Below are positions 45,608 through 54,960 of a stretch of DNA of 64,000 nt, piece by piece; position 1 is the first letter of the stretch, and the number at the start of each line of letters is the position of its first letter. Source of the DNA: Actinomadura macra NBRC 14102 (GTDB lineage: Bacteria; Actinomycetota; Actinomycetes; Streptosporangiales; Streptosporangiaceae); NCBI RefSeq assembly GCF_001552215.1, contig NZ_BCQT01000028.1:1-64000 (forward strand). The letters are read 5' to 3'. The position numbers were made by a program, and so were the translations under genes. The notes under the pieces were generated by a model. It was not told the DNA's origin. It saw nothing but the letters and a program-made list of their open reading frames with translations, and did no database searches.

Positions 45608-46876
45608 ATGAGTTCGAGCTTCCAGGCCCCCAAGGGGGTCAGTGAATACGTCCCGCCGCGTGCGGACCTCTTCTTCGCCATCCGCGAGGCGTTCGCCGAG
45701 CAGGCCCGGCTGGCCGGTTACGGCTACCTGGAGTTGGCCGTCTTCGAGGACACCAACTTGTTCAGGCGTGGCGTCGGCGAATCGACCGACGTGGTGTCCA
45801 AGGAGATGTACACCTTCGAGGACCGGGGCGGCCGGTCCTTGACGCTGCGCCCGGAGTTCACGGCGGGGGTGCTGCGGTCCGTTCTGGAGAACAACCTCCA
45901 CAAGCAGGGCGCGCTGCCGGTCAAGGTGTGGACGAGCGGGCCGGCGTTCCGCGCCGAGCGCCCCCAGCAGGGCCGCTACCGGCAGTTCTACCAGCTGGAC
46001 CTGGAGGCGATCGGCAGCGAGGACCCGCACGTCGACGCCGAGACGATCGCCGTCGCGGTGAACTGGTACCGGTCGCTGGGCCTCACGCAGGTGCGGCTGC
46101 TGCTGAACTCCCTCGGCTGCAAGGAGTGCCGTCCCGCCTACCGGGCCCTGCTGCAGGACTTCCTGCGCCGCCTGGATCTGGACGAGGCGACCCGCGCCCG
46201 CATCGAGATCAACCCGTTGCGGGTGCTGGACGACAAGCGCCCTCAGGTCCGCGCCCAGCGCGCGGACGCCCCGCTGATGGCCGACCACCTGTGCCCGGCG
46301 TGCAAGAGCCACCACGACCGCGTCCGGGGGCTGCTCGCCGGCCTCGACATCGCGTGGGAGGACACCCCCACCCTCGTCCGCGGCCTGGACTACTACACCC
46401 GCACCACCTACGAGTTCGACCACCCGCTGCTCGGCGCCCAGTCCGGCATCGGCGGCGGCGGCCGCTACGACGGGCTCTCGGAGAGCATCGGCGGCCCCCC
46501 GCTGCCCGGCATCGGTTTCGGGCTCGGCCTGGACAGGACGATCCTGGCGATGGAGGCGGAGGGCGCCGCGTTTCCCACGCGGCCGCGCTGCGAGGCGTTC
46601 GGGGTCGCGCTGGGTGAGGCGGCCGAGCACCGGATGTTCACCCTCGTCGACGAGCTGCGCCGCGCGGGCATCGCCGCCGACATGGCGTTCGGTGGGAAGA
46701 GGCTGAAGGGCGCCATGAAGGACGCCGACCGCTCCGGCGCCCGGTACGCCGTGATTCTCGGCGAGCGAGATATCGCGGACGGCGTCGCCCAGGTCAAGGA
46801 TCTGGCCGAGGGCGAGCAGGACGCCGTCCCCCTCGCCGACATCACCACGACGTTGAAGGAAAGGCTCTCGAAATGA
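45608..46876 (+). CDS. hisS: Histidyl-tRNA synthetase
   Basis: Class II synthetase, 422 residues, normal length. Motif 2 spans AFRAERPQQGRYRQFYQLD; the histidine-specific loops LVRGLDYYTRTTYEF and GGGGRYDGL follow, with motif 3 in GIGFGLGLDR. The C-terminal 90 residues form the anticodon-binding domain. The ATG at 45608 has only a weak GAGAG upstream. It overlaps aspS by four bases (ATGA), the usual hisS-aspS pair. Confidence 0.97.
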   Translation: MSSSFQAPKGVSEYVPPRADLFFAIREAFAEQARLAGYGYLELAVFEDTNLFRRGVGESTDVVSKEMYTFEDRGGRSLTLRPEFTAGVLRSVLENNLHKQGALPVKVWTSGPAFRAERPQQGRYRQFYQLDLEAIGSEDPHVDAETIAVAVNWYRSLGLTQVRLLLNSLGCKECRPAYRALLQDFLRRLDLDEATRARIEINPLRVLDDKRPQVRAQRADAPLMADHLCPACKSHHDRVRGLLAGLDIAWEDTPTLVRGLDYYTRTTYEFDHPLLGAQSGIGGGGRYDGLSESIGGPPLPGIGFGLGLDRTILAMEAEGAAFPTRPRCEAFGVALGEAAEHRMFTLVDELRRAGIAADMAFGGKRLKGAMKDADRSGARYAVILGERDIADGVAQVKDLAEGEQDAVPLADITTTLKERLSK

Positions 46877-48648
46877 TCCGCACGCACGAGGCGGGGACGC
46901 TCCGCGGGGAGCATGCCGGGCAGCTGGTCACGCTGGCCGGCTGGGTCGGCCGCCGCCGCGACCACGGCGGTGTCACGTTCATCGACCTGCGCGACGCGTC
47001 CGGCACCGCGCAGGTCGTGTTCCGCGAGGAGGACACCGCGCACGACCTGCGCGCCGAGTTCTGCGTCAAGGTCGTCGGGGAGGTCCGGGTCCGGCCCCCC
47101 GGCAACGAGAACCCCGAGCTGCCCACCGGTGCCATCGAGGTCGCCGCCACCGAGATCGAGGTGCTGTCGGACTCGGCGCCGCTCCCGTTTCCCATCGAGG
47201 GTGACGTCAACGTCAACGAGGAGATCCGGCTCAAGTACCGCTACCTGGACCTGCGTCGCGAGTCGGTCGCGCGGGCCGTCCGGATCCGCTCCGACGCCGC
47301 CTTCCTCACGCACGAGGTGATGCGGGAGCACGGCTTCGTCAACGTCGAGACCCCGACGCTGACCCGGTCCACCCCCGAGGGCGCCCGCGACTTCGTCGTC
47401 CCCGTCCGGCTCAAGCCGGGCCACTGGTACGCGTTGCCGCAGTCGCCTCAGCTGTTCAAGCAGCTGCTCATGGTCGGCGGGCTGGAGCGCTACTACCAGA
47501 TCGCCCGCTGCTACCGGGACGAGGACTTCCGCGCCGACCGGCAGCCGGAGTTCAGCCAGATCGACATCGAGATGTCGTTCGCCGACCAGGACGACATCCT
47601 GGAGATCGGCGAGGACCTCGTCGCGCGGCTCTGGAAGGACGTCGCCGGCTACGAGATCCCCCGCCCGATCCCGCACATCACCTACGCCGACGCCATGGCC
47701 CGCTACGGCTCGGACAAACCCGACCTGCGGTTCGGCAACGAGCTGACCGACATGACCGAGTACTTCGCCGGGACGTCGTTCCGGGTGTTCCAGGCGCCGT
47801 ACGTGGGTGCGGTGGTCATGCCGGGCGGCGCGTCCCAGACCCGCAAGGAGTTGGACGGCTGGCAGGAGTGGGCGAAGGCCCGCGGTGCCCGCGGCCTGGC
47901 GTACGTGCTCGTCCAGGAGGACGGCACGCTCGGCGGCCCGGTCGCCAAGAACCTCTCCGACGCCGAGAAGTCGGGTCTGGCCGCCAATGTGGGCGCCAAT
48001 GTGGGCGACGCGATCTTCTTCGGCGCCGGCAAGCGGCACGCCACCCAGGAGCTGCTCGGCGCGGCGCGCCTGGAGATCGGCCGCCGCCGGAGCCTGATCG
48101 ACGAGACGGCCTGGGAGTTCGTCTGGGTCGTGGACGCACCGATCTTCGAGCCCGTCGAGGACGCCAAGGGCGAGCAGATCGGCTGGACGTCGGTCCACCA
48201 CCCGTTCACCGCGCCCAAGCCCGAGTTCGCCGGGACCTTCCATGACGACCCGGGCAGCGCGCTCGCCGACGCCTACGACCTGGTCCTCAACGGCACCGAG
48301 ATCGGCGGCGGCTCCATCCGTATCCACCGCGCCGAGATGCAGCAGCGGGTGTTCGACGTGCTGGGCCTGTCCAAGGAGGAGGCCGAATCCCAGTTCGGGT
48401 TCCTGCTGGAGGCGTTCAAGTTCGGCCCGCCGCCGCACGGCGGCATCGCCTTCGGCTGGGACCGGACGGTGATGCTCCTCGCCGGGCAGGACTCGATCCG
48501 CGACGTCATCGCCTTCCCCAAGGCCGCGTCCGGCTACGACCCCCTGACGGCCGCCCCCACGCCGATCACTCCGCAGCAGCGTGAGGAGGCGGGCATCGAC
48601 GTGATTCCCTCTCCGGACGACACCGACGAGACCGGCACCGAGGGTTGA
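46873..48648 (+). CDS. aspS: Aspartyl-tRNA synthetase
   Basis: Bacterial-type class II AspRS, 591 residues. The N-terminal OB-fold anticodon domain (VTLAGWVGRRRDHGGVTFID, about 17-36) is followed by the catalytic core with motif 2 ARCYRDEDFRADRQPEF, a GAD insertion in the middle, and motif 3 GIAFGWDRTVMLLAG. Whether it also charges tRNA-Asn cannot be decided here; that depends on AsnRS or GatCAB elsewhere. It converges on relA with 29 bp between stops. Confidence 0.97.
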   Translation: MIRTHEAGTLRGEHAGQLVTLAGWVGRRRDHGGVTFIDLRDASGTAQVVFREEDTAHDLRAEFCVKVVGEVRVRPPGNENPELPTGAIEVAATEIEVLSDSAPLPFPIEGDVNVNEEIRLKYRYLDLRRESVARAVRIRSDAAFLTHEVMREHGFVNVETPTLTRSTPEGARDFVVPVRLKPGHWYALPQSPQLFKQLLMVGGLERYYQIARCYRDEDFRADRQPEFSQIDIEMSFADQDDILEIGEDLVARLWKDVAGYEIPRPIPHITYADAMARYGSDKPDLRFGNELTDMTEYFAGTSFRVFQAPYVGAVVMPGGASQTRKELDGWQEWAKARGARGLAYVLVQEDGTLGGPVAKNLSDAEKSGLAANVGANVGDAIFFGAGKRHATQELLGAARLEIGRRRSLIDETAWEFVWVVDAPIFEPVEDAKGEQIGWTSVHHPFTAPKPEFAGTFHDDPGSALADAYDLVLNGTEIGGGSIRIHRAEMQQRVFDVLGLSKEEAESQFGFLLEAFKFGPPPHGGIAFGWDRTVMLLAGQDSIRDVIAFPKAASGYDPLTAAPTPITPQQREEAGIDVIPSPDDTDETGTEG

Positions 48649-48656
48649 CATCCGCG

Positions 48657-48679
48657 AGGGCGGTCCTCCGGGCCGCCCT
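48657..48679. terminator. Shared aspS/relA terminator
   Basis: AGGGCGG (48657-48663) pairs with CCGCCCT (48673-48679) across a 9-base loop. It starts 9 bases after the aspS stop and reaches into the relA stop codon on the other strand, so it probably works in both directions. Confidence 0.5.
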
Positions 48680-51239
48680 ACCGGGTGGCGCCGCTGGTGA
48701 CGCGGTAGACGTCGTAGACACCGTCTATGGAGCGGACAGCCTTGAGCACGTGGCCGAGGTGCTTGGGGTCGCCCATCTCGAAGGTGAACCGGCTGACGGC
48801 GACGCGGTCACGGGTGGTGGTGACCGAGGCGGACAAGATGTTGACGTGCTGGTCGGACAGCACGCGCGTCACGTCCGACAGGAGCCGGGGGCGGTCGAGC
48901 GCCTCGACCTGGATGGCCACGAGGAAGACCGAGTCCTCGCCCGGAGACCATTTGACGTCGATCAGCCGGTCGGGCTGGGACTTCAGGCTGGCCACATTGG
49001 CGCAGTCGGCCCGGTGGACGGAGACGCCGTGGCCGCGGGTGACGAACCCGACGATGTCGTCGCCGGGGACGGGCGTGCAGCAGCGCGACAGACGCACCCA
49101 GACGTCCGGATCGTCCGCGACGACGACACCGGGGTCGCCGGCCGGGCGGTTGCGCTTGCGGCGGGTGGGCAGCGCTATCTCGGCGAGGTCCTCCTCGGCG
49201 CTCTCGACGCCGCCGAGGGCGTCGACGAGGCGCTGGACGACGGTCTGCGCGGAGACGTGGCCCTCGCCGACGGCGGCGTACAGCGACGAGACGTCGGTGT
49301 AGCGCATGTCGCGGGCCAGGGCGAGCAGCGCCTCGCCGGACATCATGCGCTGGAGCGGCATGTTCTGCTTGCGCATCGCGCGGGCGATGGAGTCCTTGCC
49401 GGACTCGATGGCGGTGTCGCGGCGCTCCTTGGAGAACCAGTGCTTAATCTTGTTGCGGGCACGGGCGCTCTTGATGAAGCCGAGCCAGTCGCGGCTGGGC
49501 CCGGCGTCCTGCGACTTGGAGGTGAACACCTCGACGGTGTCGCCGTTGTCGAGGGTGGATTCGAGGGGGACGAGGCGGCCGTTGACGCGGGCGCCGATAC
49601 ATCGGTGCCCGACCTCGGTGTGGATCGCGTAGGCGAAGTCGACGGGGGTCGCGCCCTGCGGCAGGGCGATCACGTCGCCCTTCGGGGTGAAGACGAACAC
49701 CTCGGAGACCGACAGGTCGAAACGCAGCGACTCCAGGAACTCGGCGGGATCGGCGGTCTCCTTCTGCCAGTCCAGGAGCTGGCGGAGCCACTGCATGTCG
49801 CCGGCCTTCCGGCCGCCGACCGTCTCCTCCTTGTACTTCCAGTGCGCGGCGACGCCGTACTCGGCCCGGCGGTGCATGCCCCAGGTACGGATCTGCAGCT
49901 CGACGGGTTTGCCCTCGGGGCCGATCACCGTGGTGTGCAGCGACTGGTACATGTTGAACTTCGGCATCGCGATGTAGTCCTTGAACCGGCCGGGGACCGG
50001 GTTCCATCGCGCGTGGATCGAGCCGAGCGCGGCGTAGCAGTCGCGCACGCTGTCGACGAGGACCCGGATGCCGACCAGGTCATAGATGTCGTCGAAGCTG
50101 ACGTCCCGGGCGATCATCTTCTGGTAGATCGAGTAGTAGTGCTTGGGCCGCCCGGTGACGGTGGCCTTGATCCGGGCCTCACGCAGGTCGGTCGAGACGT
50201 TCTCGATCACTTCTTGCAGGTAGACGTCGCGGCGGGGGGCGCGTTCGGACACCAGGCGGGCGATCTCGTCGAACCGCTTGGGGTACATGGTGGCGAACGC
50301 GAGGTCCTCCAGCTCCCACTTGAGGGTGTTCATGCCGAGCCGGTGGGCGAGCGGCGCGAACACCTCCAGGGTCTCGCGGGCCTTCTTCTCCTGCTTGTGC
50401 CGGGGCATGTAGCGCAGGGTGCGCATATTGTGCAGCCGGTCACCGAGTTTGATCACCAGGACGCGGATGTCGCGGGACATCGCCACGACCATCTTGCGGA
50501 CGGTCTCGGCCTCGGCCGCCTCGCCGTACTTGACCTTGTCGAGCTTGGTGACGCCGTCGACCAGCGCGGCGATCTCGTCACCGAAGTCGGCGCCGAGTTC
50601 GTCGAGGGTGTAGGGGGTGTCCTCGACGGTGTCGTGCAGCAGCGCCGCGCAGAGGGTCTCGGTGTTCATGCCGAGTTCGGCGAGGATCGTGGCGACCGCG
50701 AGCGGATGCGTGATGTAGGGGTCGCCGCTCTTGCGCTTCTGATGGCGATGGTAATGCGCGGCCACGTCGTAGGCGCGCTCGATCAGCCGGAGATCCGCCT
50801 TCGGGTGCGTGTTCCGGACGGTCTTGATGAGTGGTTCGAGTACCGGGTTCATAGTGGGACCGCGCTGGGCGCCCAGCCTGGCGAGCCTGCGGCGCACGCG
50901 GGCGGCGGAAGGCGGGACGGTGGTCGTGGACGTGGTGCCGGTGGGGTCGTCGTCGGCGTCCTCGGGCCGTCCGGCGGGGTCCTCGGACCGTTCGGACGGG
51001 CGGGCGGCGGGCGGTTCGTCGGGCGGCGTGGACGGGTCGGGGAGTTGGCCGGAGGGCTGCTGATCGGGGGGCTGCCGGTTCTGGGGCGCGGCCGCTTCGG
51101 GGGGCACGGACGCGGGTGGCGTGCCGGCGGGCTCGGCGGCCCCCGTCCCGGCGGATCCCCGTGTCGAACGGGGTTCTGCCTGGGGGTCCGCCGCGGCGTC
51201 GGTCACCGCCGCGTCGGTCGATACCACCTCACCTGGCAC
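48678..51239 (-). CDS. relA: Bifunctional (p)ppGpp synthetase/hydrolase Rel
   Basis: Controls the stringent response by making and degrading (p)ppGpp. It has 853 residues. The first 115 or so are proline/alanine-rich and disordered. The HD hydrolase domain has an intact HDTVEDT. The synthetase domain has GRPKHYYSIYQKM and RFKDYIA; RxKD together with an active HD site marks a bifunctional Rel rather than synthetase-only RelA. TGS (EVFVFTPKGDVI), a zinc/helical region with RCCTPVPGDDIVG, and a C-terminal ACT domain follow. The GTG at 51239 has GGGAGG 5 bases upstream. It lies next to apt, as in other actinobacteria. Confidence 0.96.
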   Translation of the reverse strand: MPGEVVSTDAAVTDAAADPQAEPRSTRGSAGTGAAEPAGTPPASVPPEAAAPQNRQPPDQQPSGQLPDPSTPPDEPPAARPSERSEDPAGRPEDADDDPTGTTSTTTVPPSAARVRRRLARLGAQRGPTMNPVLEPLIKTVRNTHPKADLRLIERAYDVAAHYHRHQKRKSGDPYITHPLAVATILAELGMNTETLCAALLHDTVEDTPYTLDELGADFGDEIAALVDGVTKLDKVKYGEAAEAETVRKMVVAMSRDIRVLVIKLGDRLHNMRTLRYMPRHKQEKKARETLEVFAPLAHRLGMNTLKWELEDLAFATMYPKRFDEIARLVSERAPRRDVYLQEVIENVSTDLREARIKATVTGRPKHYYSIYQKMIARDVSFDDIYDLVGIRVLVDSVRDCYAALGSIHARWNPVPGRFKDYIAMPKFNMYQSLHTTVIGPEGKPVELQIRTWGMHRRAEYGVAAHWKYKEETVGGRKAGDMQWLRQLLDWQKETADPAEFLESLRFDLSVSEVFVFTPKGDVIALPQGATPVDFAYAIHTEVGHRCIGARVNGRLVPLESTLDNGDTVEVFTSKSQDAGPSRDWLGFIKSARARNKIKHWFSKERRDTAIESGKDSIARAMRKQNMPLQRMMSGEALLALARDMRYTDVSSLYAAVGEGHVSAQTVVQRLVDALGGVESAEEDLAEIALPTRRKRNRPAGDPGVVVADDPDVWVRLSRCCTPVPGDDIVGFVTRGHGVSVHRADCANVASLKSQPDRLIDVKWSPGEDSVFLVAIQVEALDRPRLLSDVTRVLSDQHVNILSASVTTTRDRVAVSRFTFEMGDPKHLGHVLKAVRSIDGVYDVYRVTSGATR

Positions 51240-51310
51240 CCAGCCTCCCTGGTCCTTGCGGGCACGGTTCTCATCGCGCCTCGCGGGTCACGCCGGACCC
51301 CGATCTCGCC

Positions 51311-51316
51311 AGTGTA
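51311..51316 (-). promoter_or_regulatory. Candidate relA -10 element
   Basis: On the minus strand TACACT lies 72 bases upstream of the relA start, in the gap after apt. No good -35 is found 16-18 bp upstream. It may give relA its own promoter in addition to read-through from apt. Confidence 0.3.
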
Positions 51317-51334
51317 TCCGGCACCCATTTAGTG

Positions 51335-51859
51335 CTAGACCGTAACCAGCGAGTGGACGTCCAGATTCCCGAGCCTCCCGCGCCCGTGCAGGAACGACAG
51401 CTCGAGGAGGACCGAGAGGCCCACGACGTCACCGCCGCCTCTGCGGACGAGTTCGGCGGTCGCCCTGGCCGTCCCACCGGTGGCCAGCACGTCGTCGACG
51501 ATCAGCACGCGGTCGCCTGGCGCGAACGCGTCGATGTGGATCTCGATCGTCTCGGTCCCGTACTCGAGATCATAGGTCTCCTCGTGCGTCCGTGACGGCA
51601 GCTTCCCCTTTTTGCGCACCGGGACGAAGCCCGCGCCGAAGTGGTAGGCGACGGGAGCCGCGAGGATGAAGCCACGCGCCTCGATCCCGACGATCTTGTC
51701 GATGGTGCCCCGGCCGTGGTGGTTGACGATCGAGTCCACCACCCCCGCGAACGCGACGTGATCGGCGAGCAACGGCGTGATGTCCTTGAACACCACGCCC
51801 GGCTTCGGATGGTCGGCCACGTCGCGGATCCGGTCCTGGATCAGCTTGCCGAGGTCCAC
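51335..51859 (-). CDS. apt: Adenine phosphoribosyltransferase
   Basis: Purine salvage enzyme making AMP from adenine and PRPP. It has 174 residues. The PRPP-binding motif VLIVDDVLATGGTA is at about 117-130 and the adenine-side residues lie in KPGVVFKDITPLL and GIEARGF. The GTG at 51859 has GGGAG about 6 bases upstream. It sits between secF and relA; the secF-apt gap holds a long hairpin. Confidence 0.96.
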   Translation of the reverse strand: MDLGKLIQDRIRDVADHPKPGVVFKDITPLLADHVAFAGVVDSIVNHHGRGTIDKIVGIEARGFILAAPVAYHFGAGFVPVRKKGKLPSRTHEETYDLEYGTETIEIHIDAFAPGDRVLIVDDVLATGGTARATAELVRRGGGDVVGLSVLLELSFLHGRGRLGNLDVHSLVTV

Positions 51860-51896
51860 GCTGCACTCCCCTGTGCTGGATTCCGCTGGTCATGGG

Positions 51897-51949
51897 CCGG
51901 CCGTGCCCGCGCCCGGCCCCGGATGGGGGCTGGGCACGGGCACGGCCGG
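51897..51949 (-). terminator. Long hairpin after secF
   Basis: An 18-base stem (51897-51914 with 51932-51949) has a single mismatch and a 17-base loop, starting about 13 bases after the secF stop. It should end the yajC-secD-secF transcript before apt. There is no U-tract. Confidence 0.65.
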
Positions 51950-51962
51950 AGGTGTCCCGCTG

Positions 51963-53111
51963 CTACTTGCCTCGACGCTGCTGGCGGGTGCCGCGTTTGG
52001 GCTGCTGGCGTGGCCCCTGCTGGACGACCTTGCGGACGGTGACGCCCGCCGTGGCGTCGGCGCTGTCGTCCTCGCCCTCGTCGGCGTCCCCGGTGGCATC
52101 GCCGGACGGTCCGGTCGCGGCCTTGACCTTGGCGGCCTTGGCCTGCCGCTTCGCGCTGGACTCGCGGCGCGCGATGTTGGCGCGGATCTCCTTGTACTTC
52201 GGCTCCCGCTCCTTGAGCTGCACGAGCAGCGGTGTCGCCACGCAGAGCGAGGAGTACGTACCGATGATCATGCCGACGAACAGGGCCAGCGACAGGTCCT
52301 TCAGGGTGCCGGCGCCGAACAGCGTGGTGCCGATGAACAGGATCGCGCCGACCGGCAGGATCGCCACTAGCGAGGTGTTCAGGGAGCGGACCAGCGTGTT
52401 GCTGAGCGCCTGGTTGGCCGCCTCGCTGTAGGTGGTCTTGGAGGTCGGGCCGAGCGGTTTGGTGACCTCCTTGATCATGTCGAAGACCACGACCGCGTCG
52501 TACAGCGAGTAGCCGAGGATCGTCAGGAAGCCCAACAGGGTGGCGGGCGTGACCTCGAATCCCGACCAGGCGTAGACGCCGGCGGTGATGACCAGGTCGT
52601 GGACGAGCGCGACCACCGCGGCCAGGGCCATCCGCCACTCGAACGCCACCGACAGGTATCCGATGATCAGAATCATGAAGACGATCAGTGCCTGCCACGC
52701 CTTCTTCTGGATCTCACCGCCCCAGGAGGCGCCGACGACCTGGGTGCTGACCTTGTCGGCCGGGACCTGTAGTTGCTTGGTCACGTTCTGCTTGACCTCG
52801 GTGACCTGCGCCGACGTCAGGCTCTCGGTCGTGACCCGCCAGTCGGCGCCCGCCTTCTGCACGATCGCCTGGTGGGCGCCGCCGCCGGTGACGGCGCCGC
52901 GCACCTGCTCGATGGAGTGCCCGGACGCCTTGAAGGTGAAGACCGAGCCGCCCTTGAACTCCACGCCGATGTTGAGGCCCTGGATCAGCAGGCCCGCGAT
53001 CGACAGCGCCAGCAGCAGCCCGGAGATCGAGTACCAGATCTTCGGCTTGCCGACGATGTCGGCGCTGATCTCACCCCGGTAGATCCGGGAGATGATCGCA
53101 CGCAGCCCCAT
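51963..53111 (-). CDS. secF: Protein translocase subunit SecF
   Basis: Six-helix RND-type membrane protein that, with SecD, uses the proton gradient to help pull proteins out of SecYEG. It has 382 residues. Helix 1 is near 25-45, followed by IGVEFKGGSVFTF of the first periplasmic domain, and the later helices carry YSLYDAVVVFDMI. The C-terminal 80 residues are a charged cytoplasmic tail. It starts 3 bp after the secD stop. Confidence 0.96.
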   Translation of the reverse strand: MGLRAIISRIYRGEISADIVGKPKIWYSISGLLLALSIAGLLIQGLNIGVEFKGGSVFTFKASGHSIEQVRGAVTGGGAHQAIVQKAGADWRVTTESLTSAQVTEVKQNVTKQLQVPADKVSTQVVGASWGGEIQKKAWQALIVFMILIIGYLSVAFEWRMALAAVVALVHDLVITAGVYAWSGFEVTPATLLGFLTILGYSLYDAVVVFDMIKEVTKPLGPTSKTTYSEAANQALSNTLVRSLNTSLVAILPVGAILFIGTTLFGAGTLKDLSLALFVGMIIGTYSSLCVATPLLVQLKEREPKYKEIRANIARRESSAKRQAKAAKVKAATGPSGDATGDADEGEDDSADATAGVTVRKVVQQGPRQQPKRGTRQQRRGK

Positions 53112-53114
53112 GAC

Positions 53115-54917
53115 TCAGACCTCCTGGCTCGTCGTGCGGGCGGCCGGGCCGCCGGAGGCGTTCTGCGTCGTCCGGCGCAGCCGCTTGGCGTCGAGCCCGG
53201 AGAGGGGATGGCCGCGGCCGAAGAACTCGGTCCGCGACAGCAGCGCCACCATCGGCTTGGTGAAGAAGAACACCACGATGACGTCGATCAGCGTCGTCAG
53301 GCCCATCGCGAACGCGAAGCCCCGCACACCGCCGACGGCGAGGAAGTACAGCACCAGCGCGGCGAGGAAGGTCACGGCGTCGGCTACGAGGATCGTGCGC
53401 CGGGCCCGTTTCCAGGCGTTCTCCACCGACGATCGCAGCTTGCGACCGGCTCTCAGCTCGTCCCGCAATCGCTCGAAGTACACGATGAACGAGTCGGCGG
53501 TGATGCCGATGGAGACGATCAGGCCGATGATGTGCGGCAGGGAGAGCCGGAAGCCCATCCCCTCGCCGAGGATCACCACCGAGACATAGGTGATCGCGGA
53601 CGCCACGATCAGGCTGGACACGGCGACCAGGCCGAGGCCGCGGTAGTAGAGCATGCAGTACAGGACCACCAGGCCGAGACCGATGGCGCCGGCGATGAGG
53701 CCGCCCTCCAGCTGGTCGGCGCCGAGGGTGGACGACACCTCGTCGATGGAGCTCTGCGTGAACTCCAGCGGCAGCGCGCCGTACTTGAGCACGTTGGCCA
53801 GGTCGGCGGCGTACCGCTGGTTGAAGCTGTCGGGCGGTCCGTCGATGCTGGCGGTGCCGCCGGTGATCGCGCCCCGGTTAATGCTGGGCGCCGAGACGAC
53901 CTGCCCGTCGAGGACGATCGCGATCTGGGACTGGGGGGAGCTGGGGTTCTGCTGGTAGGCGCGGTAGGCCTCGGTGGTGACGTCGCCGAACTGGCGGCCT
54001 CCCTTGCCGTCGAACTTCAGCGACACCGACCAGCTCGCCTGGCCCTGCTGCGCGTCCGGCGGCATCGCGCTGGCGCCGTCGACGTTCTCGCCGAGGACCC
54101 GCACCGGCCCGAGGATGTACTTGGTGACCTGGCCGTTCTCTTCCTTCTGGTCACAGGCCGCGACCCACTTGCGGTTCGGGTCGTTCGACCCGGGGGCCCG
54201 CTTGTCCCCGGTGTAGCAGTTGAGGCTCTCGAACTGCTTGATGACGGCCTTGTCGTCGATGCCGGTGTAGTCCTGCTGCGGGGCCGGCTGTTGCGGCGAC
54301 CCCGTCGGCAGACCGGACGGTGCGGCCGAGGGCGTGGCCGACGGACTCCCCGAGCCGGACGGCGTCGGGGTGGGCGCCGTGAGCGCCTGCGACAGCGCCC
54401 GCCCGCGCGGCGTCGCCGACGGCGAGGCCGCGGAGGACGACGGCGACGCGGACGGCGACGGGCTGGCCTTGTCCTTCTCCTTGCCCTTGCTCGGGCTGGC
54501 CGACGGCGCGGGCGCGGCACCGGCCGTGGTGGGCTTGCCGTCCGCGACGGCGAACACCTGCCGGAACTGGAGCTTGGCCGTCGTGCCGATCAGCGAGACG
54601 ACGCGGCCTTGCCCCTCCCCCGGCACGTTCACGACGATGTTGTTGCTGCCCTGCTTGGCGACCTCCGCGTCGGAGACACCGAGGCCGTTGACCCGCTGGG
54701 TCATGATCTTGACGGCCTGGTTCATCTGCGAGGCCGGCGGGTTCTTGCCCTTTTCGGTCTTGGCCGTGAGCGTGACGGTGGTCCCGCCGGCGAGGTCCAG
54801 CCCCAGCTTGGGCGTGGTCCGCCCCTGCAGGACCGCCACGCAGGCCAGCACTACCATGATCACAAGGAGCGCGAGGAGCGTGCGCCCTGGCTTGGGGACA
54901 TTGCTAGGCGGAGCCAC
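53115..54917 (-). CDS. secD: Protein translocase subunit SecD
   Basis: Partner of SecF, 600 residues. Helix 1 (about 14-30) is followed by the conserved GLDLAGGTTV (39-48). Residues about 128-216 are a Pro/Ser/Ala/Thr-rich insertion in the large extracytoplasmic domain, absent from the E. coli form. The membrane core follows with LGADQLEGGLIAGAIG and ITADSFIVYFERLRDEL. The start is the GTG at 54917. It lies between yajC (43 bp) and secF. Confidence 0.95.
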   Translation of the reverse strand: MAPPSNVPKPGRTLLALLVIMVVLACVAVLQGRTTPKLGLDLAGGTTVTLTAKTEKGKNPPASQMNQAVKIMTQRVNGLGVSDAEVAKQGSNNIVVNVPGEGQGRVVSLIGTTAKLQFRQVFAVADGKPTTAGAAPAPSASPSKGKEKDKASPSPSASPSSSAASPSATPRGRALSQALTAPTPTPSGSGSPSATPSAAPSGLPTGSPQQPAPQQDYTGIDDKAVIKQFESLNCYTGDKRAPGSNDPNRKWVAACDQKEENGQVTKYILGPVRVLGENVDGASAMPPDAQQGQASWSVSLKFDGKGGRQFGDVTTEAYRAYQQNPSSPQSQIAIVLDGQVVSAPSINRGAITGGTASIDGPPDSFNQRYAADLANVLKYGALPLEFTQSSIDEVSSTLGADQLEGGLIAGAIGLGLVVLYCMLYYRGLGLVAVSSLIVASAITYVSVVILGEGMGFRLSLPHIIGLIVSIGITADSFIVYFERLRDELRAGRKLRSSVENAWKRARRTILVADAVTFLAALVLYFLAVGGVRGFAFAMGLTTLIDVIVVFFFTKPMVALLSRTEFFGRGHPLSGLDAKRLRRTTQNASGGPAARTTSQEV

Positions 54918-54960
54918 TGGTCGTCTGACTTCCTGTCTTGAGTTCGGTGCCGGAGGAGCG

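Noticed and set aside
48645..51332. Rightward frame of 895 codons opposite relA
   Set aside because: Complete antisense to a clear Rel protein, with composition typical of third-position GC bias; no motif found.
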